From positions 1 through 55,456 of the forward strand of contig DATLDQ010000171.1 in assembly GCA_035525785.1 (NCBI GenBank): 55,456 nucleotides of DNA, in the 5' to 3' direction. Position numbers and translations under genes: made by a program. Origin of the DNA: CADEED01 sp035525785. Lineage in GTDB: Bacteria; Pseudomonadota; Gammaproteobacteria; Steroidobacterales; Steroidobacteraceae. The notes below the pieces were generated by a model. It made no database searches, was not told the origin of the DNA, and worked only from the letters and a program-made list of their open reading frames with translations. Shown here piece after piece: positions 16,089-24,308 of this stretch (position 1 is the stretch's first letter; the number at the start of each line of letters is the position of its first letter).

Positions 16089-18995
16089 TCACGCCTTCTC
16101 GGCAGCCCGGTGGGTCGCCTGGGGCTCGCCCATCGTCGCATTCCAGATGGCGGTGACCGCGGCGCGCGTGTCGGCGAAGTCCGCGGCCGGTACGACGGGC
16201 TCGCCACGTTCCAGCGACAGGTGATGCGCGTGTTCGCGATAGCGCCGGTAAGCGCGCGTGAGCACGTCGACGGTGGCCTGCGGCACGAGATCCGCCGACG
16301 CCACGGATTCGAGCTGGCGGATGGTGTCCGCGAACATCGCCACCGGCGGATGGCTGCCCGCGTGCAGCAGCGCCCAGTACTGCGCGAGGAATTCGATGTC
16401 GCCGGTGCCGCCCGCATCCTGCTTGATGTCGAAGAGATCTTCGCCATGCTTCGCGCGCGACAGCTCGCGGCGCATGCGCAGCCGCATTTCGCGCACCTCG
16501 TCGCGCAGTTTCTCGCGCCGCACGTGCTTCATGAGGACGTCGAGCCGCACGTCCTCGAACGCCGCGCGCAACGCCGGGTCGCCGGCCACCGCGCGTGCGT
16601 GCAGCAGTGCCTGGTGCTCCCAGGTCCAGGCTTCCTTTTCCTGGTACTCGGCGAACGCGCCGATGCGCGTGATCAGCATGCCGCCCTTGCCCGAGGGGCG
16701 CAGCCGCTGGTCGACTTCGTAGAGGCGGCCGGCGCCCGAATGCATGGTGAGAATGTGCACCACGCGCTGGGCGTACCGGATGAAGAACACCTGGTTGTCG
16801 ACCGGCTTGGCCGCGTCGGTCTCGGCGGCCTCCGCGCCCGAGTCGTGCAGGAACACGAGATCGAGGTCCGAGGCGTAGCCGAGCTCGTTGCCGCCCAGCT
16901 TGCCGTAACCCACGGCGCAGATCTTCACCACGCGCCGTTCGCCATCCACGCCGTAGTGCGGAACCCCGAACTGCGCAGTCATCTGCGCCCAGCCGAGCTT
17001 CATCGCCTGCTCGACGATGATCTCGGCTATATCGGTCAGGCAGTCGCTGACCCGCATCAGCGGGATCCTGCCGGTGAGATCTGCCATGGCCACGCGAAAA
17101 ATGGCCGCGCGTTGGAACTGCCGTAACACCTCCACCTGCCGCTCGGGCTCGTCCTCGGCGAGATGCGAAATGCGCGCCGCGGCCTCGGCTTCGAGCATGG
17201 CGCGCGGCGGCGGCAGGCCGCCCGTCGATTCGTCCAGCAGCTCATCGAGCAGCAACGGATGCGAGGCGATCTGTGCGGCGAGGAATTCGCCGAGACCGGC
17301 AAGCTCGACGAGCTTGCGCCGCACCTGCGCATTTTCGTTGAGCAATGCGAAGTAGGCGGAGCGCGAACCGATGGCTTCGAGCACCTTGAGCACGCGGCGG
17401 AGCACGTCGTTCTGTGCCGCGGCTTCAGCGATGGAAGACAGGAGGCGCGGCACCAGTGCATCCAGCCGCCCACGTCCAGCCGCATCCAGCCGCCGGAGCG
17501 CGCCCGACGCGCGGAACTCCGTGAGCTGTGCCGCCGCGCCGGCACCGTCGGTGAATCCACGCGCCTCGAGGGCCGACGCGAGCAGCGGCTCTTCCGCGCC
17601 GCGCACCCAGGCCTCCTGCAGGCCGTTCACGCCCGGCAGGCCTGAAGCTTCGTCACGCGCGAACAGCACTTCCTTGAAGGCGCGTGTCACGCGGGCGCGA
17701 TGCTCGTCGAGCTCGACCGCGCACGCGGCCCAACTACCGAAGCCCATGGCGAATGCGATGCGTTCGCGCGTGAACGCGTCCGTGGGGATGGCATGCGTTT
17801 GCGCATCCGCGAGCATCTGCAGCCGGTTCTCGAGGCGTCTCAGGAACGCGTAGGCCGCCTCGAGCTCCTGCGCCACGCGTGCGGGCAGGAGCTTGCCGCC
17901 GGCGAGCTGCGGCAATACCACCAGCAACGAAGGTGTCTGGATGCGGCGGTCCTGCCCGCCGCGGATGAGCTGGAACGACTGCACGATGAATTCGATCTCG
18001 CGGATGCCGCCGGGCCCGAGCTTCACGTGCTCGGCCAGGTCGCGACGCGCCACTTCCTTCTCGATGAGCGCTTTCATCTCGCGCAGGCTTTCGAACACCC
18101 CGAAGTCGAGATAGCGCCGATACACGAACGGCCGCACGCTCTCGGCATGGATCGCGCGCCAGGCCTCCGTGCCGGTGAGCGCGCGCGCCTTCACCCACGC
18201 GTAGCGTTCCCAATCGCGGCCGTGCGTCTGCAGGTAGTCATCGAGGAACGTGGAGTTCACGGCCAGCGGACCGCTGTCGCCGAACGGCCGCAGGCGCATG
18301 TCGACGCGAAACACGAAGCCATCGCCCGTGCGTTCGCCCAGTATCTTGATGAGCAACCGGCCGAGGCGCGTGAAGAAGTCCTCGTTGTCGATGCTGCGCG
18401 GGCCCGAGGTCGTGCCCTTCTCGGGAAACACGAAGATCAGGTCGATGTCGGAGGAGAAGTTGAGCTCGCCGCCGCCGAGCTTGCCCATGCCGAGCACGAT
18501 GAGCGGCTGCAGCTCGCCCGCGAGGTTGCGCGGCTCGCCGTAGGTGCGCGCGAGATCCTGGGCCGCGTAGGTGGTGGCCACGTCGATGGCGGCATCCGCA
18601 AAAGCGGTGGTGTCGGCCAGCGTTTCGGCGAGCGTCGCCCAGCCCGCGAGGTCGCGCCAGGCGATGCGCACCATCTCGCGGTTGCGTTGACGCCGTATCG
18701 CTTCCATGAAACCTGCGAGGTCGGGCGCGTCCGCGACGCTCGCGCGCAACCGTCGCGCCATCTCGCCGGGGGCGAGCACCCGATGCGCGCCGCCCTCGTC
18801 GATCAGCCACCGGGCCATGGCCGGTTCCCGCGCCAGGCTGCCCGGGACGAAGTCACTGGCGATGACGACACGGTTCAGTGCTTCCCGGAATTCGGGCGGC
18901 GCGCCCTCCAACTCCGCCAGGGCGCCCGATTCACGGAGGCGCGTCAGCTGCTGCTCACAAAAGTCGACGAGTTCTGGGTTCATTTCCGGTGTCAC
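16089..18995 (-). CDS. glnE: Bifunctional glutamine synthetase adenylyltransferase/adenylyl-removing enzyme
   Basis: A full-length GlnE of 968 residues that adds and removes AMP on glutamine synthetase under PII control. Both nucleotidyltransferase centres are intact: the N-terminal removase with GMGKLGGGELNFSSDIDLIF (169-188) and the C-terminal transferase with GYGKLGGNELGYASDLDLVF (696-715). The regulatory helical segment with RQFQRAAIFRVAMADL-like sequence lies between them, and LFDIKQDAGGTGDIEFLAQY near the end is characteristic. The start may be GTG 18995 or ATG 18983; neither has a good Shine-Dalgarno. It diverges from the lipoprotein gene at 19056. Its presence implies classic nitrogen control by GlnA adenylylation. 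Confidence 0.97.
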   Translation of the reverse strand: MTPEMNPELVDFCEQQLTRLRESGALAELEGAPPEFREALNRVVIASDFVPGSLAREPAMARWLIDEGGAHRVLAPGEMARRLRASVADAPDLAGFMEAIRRQRNREMVRIAWRDLAGWATLAETLADTTAFADAAIDVATTYAAQDLARTYGEPRNLAGELQPLIVLGMGKLGGGELNFSSDIDLIFVFPEKGTTSGPRSIDNEDFFTRLGRLLIKILGERTGDGFVFRVDMRLRPFGDSGPLAVNSTFLDDYLQTHGRDWERYAWVKARALTGTEAWRAIHAESVRPFVYRRYLDFGVFESLREMKALIEKEVARRDLAEHVKLGPGGIREIEFIVQSFQLIRGGQDRRIQTPSLLVVLPQLAGGKLLPARVAQELEAAYAFLRRLENRLQMLADAQTHAIPTDAFTRERIAFAMGFGSWAACAVELDEHRARVTRAFKEVLFARDEASGLPGVNGLQEAWVRGAEEPLLASALEARGFTDGAGAAAQLTEFRASGALRRLDAAGRGRLDALVPRLLSSIAEAAAQNDVLRRVLKVLEAIGSRSAYFALLNENAQVRRKLVELAGLGEFLAAQIASHPLLLDELLDESTGGLPPPRAMLEAEAAARISHLAEDEPERQVEVLRQFQRAAIFRVAMADLTGRIPLMRVSDCLTDIAEIIVEQAMKLGWAQMTAQFGVPHYGVDGERRVVKICAVGYGKLGGNELGYASDLDLVFLHDSGAEAAETDAAKPVDNQVFFIRYAQRVVHILTMHSGAGRLYEVDQRLRPSGKGGMLITRIGAFAEYQEKEAWTWEHQALLHARAVAGDPALRAAFEDVRLDVLMKHVRREKLRDEVREMRLRMRRELSRAKHGEDLFDIKQDAGGTGDIEFLAQYWALLHAGSHPPVAMFADTIRQLESVASADLVPQATVDVLTRAYRRYREHAHHLSLERGEPVVPAADFADTRAAVTAIWNATMGEPQATHRAAEKA

Positions 18996-19020
18996 GCGCG
19001 CAGGGTACTAGAAACACCAC

Positions 19021-19048
19021 TTGCGCACGCCGCGCGGAAGCCTACGAT
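19021..19048 (+). promoter_or_regulatory. Promoter of the lipoprotein gene, placing a leaderless start
   Basis: TTGCGC (19021-19026) and TACGAT (19043-19048) are 16 bases apart. The ATG at 19056 is seven bases after the -10 box, so the mRNA would start at or next to the A of the start codon. No Shine-Dalgarno lies at a workable distance (the nearest, GGAAG, is about 17 bases away). Confidence 0.5.
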
Positions 19049-19055
19049 CATCGCC

Positions 19056-19919
19056 ATGAACGCTCGTCACCTGCTGCCGATCGCATCCTTCCTCTGCCTC
19101 GCAGCCTGCACCCAGCAGGAGTCCGTGCGCGAGATCGACTGGGCCAAGGCGGCCCTGGCGCGCAACCCCAACTTCGAGATCGTCGCCACCGACGAAACGG
19201 CTGGGGTGTTCACGGTGCGTGACACCTCCAGCGGCAACGTCACCACCCTCAAGCTCAAGGACCTGGTCGCCGCGCCGCTGCCGGCCAAGGCTCCTGCCAG
19301 ATCCTCGCCTGCTCCGGCCAGTGAACCCGTGGAGTCGACGGACGCGCCCGAGGATGCACCGGAAGCACTCGCTTCGAATCAAACTACCGGACCCGTGGGC
19401 GTCGCGCCCGCCAGCACCGGCACGCCGCTAGCCGAGGGCCCGGGTTACAGCATCACGCGTGGCACTGGCGATCGGCCCGAGGCCGCGACCGCCAGGATCG
19501 AAGGCCCGGGCTACCAGATCGAGAGAAGCGCCGAACACGCCAAGGCCGCGCGCTCTTCCGCGCCCGAACCGCAGGCCGCGAACGTCGATCGGCGCACCGA
19601 CCCCATCATCTGCCAGGGCGACCGGCTCATGCGCATCGATGATGAGACCATCGAATTCACCGGCGACGCCGTCATCGCGGAGAAGGGCTGCGATCTGTAC
19701 ATCAGCAACGCACGCATCCGCGCTGGTGGCATCGGCATCATCGCGCGCCAGGCGCGCGTGCACATCGTCAACAGCATCATCGGCGGTTCGCGCGGGTCGT
19801 ACGAGGTGTCCGACGGCGCCGAGATCTACGTCGCGCAGTCGACGTTCACCGGCGTCGGCCGCCGTTTCGAAGGCGGCACCATGAACGACCTCGGCGGCAA
19901 CTCCTACGAATCGCACTGA
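19056..19919 (+). CDS. Lipoprotein of unknown function with GPGY repeats and beta-helix-like C-terminus
   Basis: The 287-residue precursor has a lipoprotein signal with lipobox LAAC (Cys18). After a short folded segment comes a low-complexity Pro/Ala/Ser/Glu linker (about 70-180) that contains two copies of EGPGY-x-I (EGPGYSITRG and EGPGYQIERS). The C-terminal 100 residues start DPIICQGDRLMRIDDETIEF and consist of short Gly- and Ile-rich strands (YISNARIRAGGIGIIARQAR), like a right-handed beta-helix, with a final GGNSYESH. I recognise no named family. The Cys pair (IICQGD and EKGCDLY) could form a disulfide. It diverges from glnE and appears leaderless. A repeat element starts at its stop codon. 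Confidence 0.75.
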   Translation: MNARHLLPIASFLCLAACTQQESVREIDWAKAALARNPNFEIVATDETAGVFTVRDTSSGNVTTLKLKDLVAAPLPAKAPARSSPAPASEPVESTDAPEDAPEALASNQTTGPVGVAPASTGTPLAEGPGYSITRGTGDRPEAATARIEGPGYQIERSAEHAKAARSSAPEPQAANVDRRTDPIICQGDRLMRIDDETIEFTGDAVIAEKGCDLYISNARIRAGGIGIIARQARVHIVNSIIGGSRGSYEVSDGAEIYVAQSTFTGVGRRFEGGTMNDLGGNSYESH

Positions 19920-19956
19920 GTGGTCCCGGGAAAGCGTTCGCGGGGTTGACGGGGTT
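19917..19956 (+). repeat. Intergenic repeat, copy B
   Basis: This is the second copy of the element at 11558, again starting at the TGA stop of a plus-strand gene. It continues with a further G-rich direct repeat (GGGGTTGACGGGGTTCGCAG, 19942-19961). The 234 bases between the lipoprotein and protease genes hold nothing else I can name. Confidence 0.55.
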
Positions 19957-20153
19957 CGCAGGGTCGTAGCGGTGCCAGGCCGGGGGTCGCGCGGTTGCGC
20001 GCCGGCAACGCACCATAAGCGGCATCGTTTACAAAGCCCTGGACACCATGCCCGGCACCGCCACCCACTTCCGGGACATCCAACCGTGCAGCGCGCACGT
20101 TTCGGCCTGCACGTAGTTTCTTTCACCGGGGATCAGGCGTAGGTTGTTTGGTC

Positions 20154-21158
20154 ATGAGTGAGCCGACCAGCCGTCGCGTAGCCTTGCAGGCTTTGCTTGC
20201 CCTCGGCGGGTTCACCGCCTCCCGCTCCCTTTTTGCCGAACCCAACATCGGCGCGCGTCTCCCCGGCACGCCCGAAGATCTTTCCGGCGCGCTCGCCGAT
20301 TCCGAACCGCTGTTTGCCGCGCCCACGCGCCTCGATCGCATCGGTCGCGTGATGACGCACGTGATGATCAATGGCAAGGGCCCGTTCAAGTTCGTCATCG
20401 ACACCGGCGCGAGCCGCTCGACGCTTGCGCCGCACCTGGCGCGATCGTTGGGATTGCAGCAATCCGTCGGCCGCAACGTCATGCTGAACGGCGTCACCGG
20501 CGCGGCCGAAGTGCCCACGGTTGCCGTCGACAGCATCGAGATCGGCGCCCTCAGATTCGAGAAGCAGAATCTGCCCGTGATCTTCACGTCCATCATGGGC
20601 AACGCCGACGGCATTCTCGGCGTCGCGGGCTTCCACGATCAACGCATCGACGTGGATTTCAAGCGGGACCGCGTGCAGGTGCTCGCCTCGAATGGCAAGC
20701 GGCCGCACTTCAGCATGGTCACCGCGCGTGCGCAGCGCAACGACAGTGGACTCATGATCCTCGACGTGCGCGTCGGCCGACGCATCAAGGCGAAGGCCGT
20801 AATCGACACGGGCGCTGAGCGCACGCTGGGCAACGTCGCGCTGCAGACCGCGATGAACAAGGGCAAGAAGCGACGCGATCCGGTGTCCGCCATCGTCCAC
20901 GGCGCCACTCCCGACATCGCCGATGGCGAGGTTCAGGAGATCAAGGAAGCCAGCATCGGCGACATGAAGCTCTCGAATCTGGAAGTCATCTTTTCCGACT
21001 TCCATGTGTTCAAGCTCTGGGGCCTCGACAAGGAGCCCGCCATGCTCATCGGCATGGACATGCTGGGCGTGCTCGAGCGGCTGGTCATCGACTACCGCCG
21101 CAATGAAGTCAGCATGTATGGCGAGCGCAGCTCGGCCATGCGCACGGTCCAGCGCTGA
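20154..21158 (+). CDS. Exported retropepsin-like aspartic protease with two domains
   Basis: This 334-residue precursor has a twin-arginine-like signal (TSRRVALQALLALGGF, cut near residue 28) and two retropepsin-type lobes, each with its own catalytic motif: FVIDTGASRST (Asp83) and AVIDTGAERTLG (Asp218). Other elements are MGNADGILGVAGF and PAMLIGMDMLGVLERLVID, which match the flap and strand-turn regions of bacterial PDZ-less aspartyl proteases. Retroviral proteases are dimers of one lobe; here both lobes lie in one chain, as in pepsins. The ATG at 20154 lacks a strong ribosome binding site. The substrate is unknown. It lies 70 bases before the first JmjC-like gene, which has its own GGAG. 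Confidence 0.82.
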   Translation: MSEPTSRRVALQALLALGGFTASRSLFAEPNIGARLPGTPEDLSGALADSEPLFAAPTRLDRIGRVMTHVMINGKGPFKFVIDTGASRSTLAPHLARSLGLQQSVGRNVMLNGVTGAAEVPTVAVDSIEIGALRFEKQNLPVIFTSIMGNADGILGVAGFHDQRIDVDFKRDRVQVLASNGKRPHFSMVTARAQRNDSGLMILDVRVGRRIKAKAVIDTGAERTLGNVALQTAMNKGKKRRDPVSAIVHGATPDIADGEVQEIKEASIGDMKLSNLEVIFSDFHVFKLWGLDKEPAMLIGMDMLGVLERLVIDYRRNEVSMYGERSSAMRTVQR

Positions 21159-21228
21159 TCGGGCGCAGGGCAAGGCGCCTTTTCGCGGACGTTGACCGAT
21201 CCGATGTCGGCTGCTATCTGGAGCAGCC

Positions 21229-22248
21229 ATGCCCGTCCCAGATTCCCGCGTCCGCGAGTGGCGTAACGTCACCGCCACCCTTTTCCGCAACGAGATCCTG
21301 ACCTCCGGCCAGCCCGCGGTGCTGCGCGGCGTGGTGGCGCATTGGCCGTCGGTGCGCGCCGGGCTCGAATCACCGCAAGCCATCTCCCGCTACCTGCTGG
21401 GCTTCGGCGGGCAGGGCCAGGCCGAGATGATGTATGGCGATCCATCGATCCGCGGGCGCTTCTTCTACAACGACGACATCACCGGGCTGAACTTCCAGCG
21501 TCGCGCGCAGCCACTGGCGCAGTCGGTCGAGCAATTGCTCTCGCAGATCGATGCGTCGGATCCGCCTGCCCTGTACGTCGGCGCGGTGCCTGCGCCGCAG
21601 GCAATGCCGGGCCTCGCTCGCGACAACGTGCTCGACCTCGTCGAACCGCACGTGGTGCCACGCCTGTGGCTGTCGAACCGCGTTACCGTGCAGACACACT
21701 ACGATCTGTCGTTCAACATCGCCTGCGTACTCGCGGGCCAGAGGCGCTTCACGCTGTTCCCGCCCGAGCAGCTGGGGAATCTCTACGTAGGTCCGCTCGA
21801 ATTCACGCTCGCCGGTCAGCCCATCAGCATGGTACGGATCGACGAGCCGGATCTGACGCGTTACCCGAAATTCAGCGAAGCATGGAACCACGCGCAATAC
21901 GCCGAGCTCGGGCCCGGTGACGCGCTGTTCATCCCCTACATGTGGTGGCATCACGTCGAATCGCTGTCGCCGTTCAACGTGCTGTTCAACTACTGGTGGG
22001 ACGACATGCCGCCGTGGCAGGGCTCGCCCTTCGAAGCGATGCTGCATGGGTTGCTGTCGGTGCGGACGCTGCCGCCTGAGCGCCGCGAGCTGTGGCGCCA
22101 GGTCTTCGATCACTACGTGTTCCAGACCGGCGGCGATCCGGTGGCGCACCTGTCGCCGCGGCAGCAGGGCATCCAGGGCCCCATGACGCCGCAGCTTGCC
22201 GACGTGATGCGCGCGCACCTGGCCGCCATGCTGTCGCGCCGACGCTAA
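21229..22248 (+). CDS. Cupin-like (JmjC/FIH-type) Fe(II)/2-oxoglutarate oxygenase, paralogue 1
   Basis: The 339-residue protein has the JmjC-type double-stranded beta-helix with the iron triad H157-x-D159 (QTHYDLSFNIACVLAGQRRF) and distal H242 (IPYMWWHHVESL). The lead-in LRGVVAHWPSVRAGLESPQA is typical of the cupin_8 family that includes asparaginyl hydroxylase FIH. These proteins hydroxylate side chains of proteins or small molecules. In Xanthomonas and Caulobacter relatives such genes sit by TonB receptors for plant glycans, and their targets are unknown. No signal peptide, so it is cytoplasmic. GGAG lies seven bases before the ATG. It is closely related to the protein at 28311, with matching segments LYVG-x-EFT and HAQYAELGPGDA. 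Confidence 0.87.
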   Translation: MPVPDSRVREWRNVTATLFRNEILTSGQPAVLRGVVAHWPSVRAGLESPQAISRYLLGFGGQGQAEMMYGDPSIRGRFFYNDDITGLNFQRRAQPLAQSVEQLLSQIDASDPPALYVGAVPAPQAMPGLARDNVLDLVEPHVVPRLWLSNRVTVQTHYDLSFNIACVLAGQRRFTLFPPEQLGNLYVGPLEFTLAGQPISMVRIDEPDLTRYPKFSEAWNHAQYAELGPGDALFIPYMWWHHVESLSPFNVLFNYWWDDMPPWQGSPFEAMLHGLLSVRTLPPERRELWRQVFDHYVFQTGGDPVAHLSPRQQGIQGPMTPQLADVMRAHLAAMLSRRR

Positions 22249-22265
22249 CTACCGCCTCGCGGCCT

Positions 22266-22289
22266 GCCGCCGCGATATATAGCGGCGGC
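22266..22289 (+). terminator. GC-rich hairpin after the first JmjC-like gene
   Basis: GCCGCCGC (22266-22273) pairs perfectly with GCGGCGGC (22282-22289) around the loop GATATATA. It starts 18 bases after the stop codon. No T run follows, so it may stop transcription only weakly or protect the mRNA end. Confidence 0.4.
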
Positions 22290-22290
22290 G

Positions 22291-22392
22291 CGCCTACTGG
22301 CGCACTCGATGACTACGACGCGCCTACTGGCGCACTCGATGACTACGGCCCGCCTACTGGTGCACTCGATGACTACGGCCCGCCTACTGGCG
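22291..22392. repeat. 30-bp tandem repeat, 3.4 copies, overlapping the lysE stop codon
   Basis: Three full 30-base units start at 22291, 22321 and 22351, and a fourth partial one at 22381 ends at 22392. Each begins CGCCTACTGG and ends GACTACGRCS. Only single-base changes separate them (position 11 C or T, last bases ACG or GCC). The partial copy is the true 3' end of the minus-strand lysE gene, and every unit carries the reverse-strand TAG stop. Thirty is a multiple of three, so copy changes would keep any frame. Confidence 0.92.
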
Positions 22393-23025
22393 TGCCGTGG
22401 CCAGCTTGATGCCAAGTCCGATGAACACCGCGCCGGCCACCTTGTTCATGACGTTGGCCATGGACGGACGGCGCAGGAACAGGCCGCGCAGCCGCGCGGC
22501 GGCGATGGCCAGCATGACGCACCACAGGACGCCCAGGAACACGAACGAAAGGCCGAGCGCGAGAAACGCGCCCACCTTCTGCGTGCTCGCGGCATCGATG
22601 AACTGCGGCAGCAGCGCGAGGAAGAACAGCGCCACCTTGGGGTTCAGCAGATTGGTGAGCACACCTTGCCGGAAAGCGGCACCGTTGGCATCCGCCGAGC
22701 TGGCCTCTGCGCGGCCCGCCTCGCCCGCAAGCCCACTCCCCTTGGTCATCAGCGCCTTCATGCCGATGTAGATCAAGTAGGCCGCGCCGGCGAGCTTCAC
22801 CGCCATGAAGGCATGCGGCGATGTCGCCAACAAGGCCGAGAGCCCGAGCGCGGCGAGCACCGTGTGGACCACCGTGCCCGTACTGACGCCGAGCGCCGCC
22901 GCGATACCCGCATTGCGGCCGCCGGCCAGGCTTCGCCCGAGGATGAAAAAGGTGTCCTGCCCGGGAGTGATGATGAGGAGGACTGCGGTGGCGATGAACA
23001 GCCAGTAGTGGTGAATGCCCAGCAT
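22384..23025 (-). CDS. LysE/RhtB family amino-acid exporter
   Basis: The 213-residue inner-membrane protein has the LysE fold with six hydrophobic segments. Signatures are LLIITPGQDTFFILGRSLAG at the first helix, GVSTGTVVHTVLAALGLSAL, YLIYIGMKAL and NLLNPKVALFFLALLPQFID. It would export an amino acid or a related metabolite by proton exchange; the substrate is not predictable. I start at ATG 23025 rather than the GTG three codons upstream because MLGIHHYWLF aligns with family starts. The stop codon lies inside the 30-bp tandem repeat. It diverges from the Gfo/Idh/MocA gene. Confidence 0.92.
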   Translation of the reverse strand: MLGIHHYWLFIATAVLLIITPGQDTFFILGRSLAGGRNAGIAAALGVSTGTVVHTVLAALGLSALLATSPHAFMAVKLAGAAYLIYIGMKALMTKGSGLAGEAGRAEASSADANGAAFRQGVLTNLLNPKVALFFLALLPQFIDAASTQKVGAFLALGLSFVFLGVLWCVMLAIAAARLRGLFLRRPSMANVMNKVAGAVFIGLGIKLATARQ

Positions 23026-23129
23026 GTGCGTCACTGTGCAATGCGGACCCGGTATCTGGCAACGGGCACTGGGTTAGACTTTCTTGGCCATGGCCTGAAA
23101 TCTGCAGGCCTAATTCGAAGGGGACAGCA

Positions 23130-24218
23130 GTGAACGATCAATCAAGGCGGCAATTCATCATCCAGACCTCGGCGCTCGCGGCGGCGCCGCTGATCAGCAG
23201 CGTCGGCTCGGCGCAGACGCAGCGCAAGTTAGGCGTGGCGTTGGTGGGGCTCGGCAGTCTCAGCACGAACCAGATCGCGCCCGCGCTGCAGAAGACGCGC
23301 AATTGCCGGCTGGCCGGCATCGTCACGGGCACGCCCGCGAAGGCCGAGGAGTGGAAGAAGAAGTACAACCTGCCGTCGAACGCCATCTACGACTACCAGA
23401 ACATGGGGGAGATGGCGAAGAACAAGGACATCGACATCGTGTACGTGGTCACGCCAAACGCGTTGCACCTGCCGCATGCGCAGGCGGCCGCTGCGGCCGG
23501 CAAGCACGTGTACTGCGAGAAGCCGCTCGAGATCAACACCGAGCGCGCGCAAGGCATCGTTGATGCCTGCAAGAAGGCCGGTGTGCAGCTGGGCGTGGGC
23601 TACCGCCTGCAATTCGAGGCCAACAACCAGGAATGCGTGCGACTCGCGCGCGAGAAAGTGCTCGGCGACGTGCGCGTCATCGACGCCAACTTCGGCTTCG
23701 CGATCGGCGACCCGACCCAGTGGCGACTCAAGCGAGACCTCGCCGGCGGCGGCTGCCTGATGGATGTGGGCATCTACTGTCTGCAGACCGTGCGCATGCT
23801 CACGGGTGAGAACCCTGTCTGGATCTCGGCCACCGAGACCAAGACTGACAACGTGAAGTTCAAGGAGGTCGAGGAAACGATTTCCTGGACCATGAAATTC
23901 CCGAGCGGCGTCATTTCAAACAGCGTCGCCACTTACGGCGCGAACGGGCTCGCGGGCTTCCGTGCCGCCACCACCAAGGGCTGGTTTGGTCTCGAACCTG
24001 CCTACTTCTACAACGGCAACCGCGGCCGCCGCAGCGACGGCCCCGAGATCAACATCCCGGTAGCCGACCAGTTCGCGACCGAGCTCGACGATTTTGCCGA
24101 CTGCATCTTGAGCAAGCGCCAGACCAAGGTGTCCGGAGAGATGGGTGTGTCGGATGTGAAATACCTCATGGCCATCTACGAGTCGGCCCGCAAGGGACGG
24201 CCGGTCTCGCTGTCCTGA
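23130..24218 (+). CDS. Tat-exported Gfo/Idh/MocA family oxidoreductase (GFOR-like)
   Basis: This 362-residue precursor has a twin-arginine signal (NDQSRRQFIIQTSALAAAPL) and then the Rossmann fold opening with KLGVALVGLGSLSTNQIAPAL. The family motif EKP (YCEKPLEIN) and the GGGCLMDVGIYCLQTVRML block are present; Tyr replaces the His of inositol dehydrogenases, as in Zymomonas glucose-fructose oxidoreductase. A tightly held NADP would explain Tat export. It would oxidise or isomerise a sugar in the periplasm, perhaps a xylose or uronate product of the island's glycosidases (inference). Translation starts at GTG 23130, preceded by GAAGGGGA. A hairpin (24230-24255) follows the stop. Confidence 0.9.
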   Translation: MNDQSRRQFIIQTSALAAAPLISSVGSAQTQRKLGVALVGLGSLSTNQIAPALQKTRNCRLAGIVTGTPAKAEEWKKKYNLPSNAIYDYQNMGEMAKNKDIDIVYVVTPNALHLPHAQAAAAAGKHVYCEKPLEINTERAQGIVDACKKAGVQLGVGYRLQFEANNQECVRLAREKVLGDVRVIDANFGFAIGDPTQWRLKRDLAGGGCLMDVGIYCLQTVRMLTGENPVWISATETKTDNVKFKEVEETISWTMKFPSGVISNSVATYGANGLAGFRAATTKGWFGLEPAYFYNGNRGRRSDGPEINIPVADQFATELDDFADCILSKRQTKVSGEMGVSDVKYLMAIYESARKGRPVSLS

Positions 24219-24229
24219 GGTGATTGTTA

Positions 24230-24255
24230 GCCGTCCGGCGGAGACGTCGGACGGC
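24230..24255 (+). terminator. Hairpin after the oxidoreductase gene
   Basis: GCCGTCCG (24230-24237) pairs with CGGACGGC (24248-24255) across a ten-base loop. The following sequence is T-rich only in patches (CTTCTTTTCGG), so this is a weak or rho-assisted terminator. It lies between two convergent genes. Confidence 0.5.
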
Positions 24256-24308
24256 ACTTGGAAACTTCTTTTCGGCTTAGCTCGCGGCGGACCCGGCCGG
24301 CGGCCTGA

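Noticed and set aside
17700..19055. Long N-terminal extension of the lipoprotein frame into glnE
   Set aside because: The extension is antisense to glnE; the lipobox after ATG 19056 fixes the true N-terminus.
22291..22392. CRISPR array
   Set aside because: The 30-base units abut directly with no spacers, and no cas gene is present; it is a simple tandem repeat.
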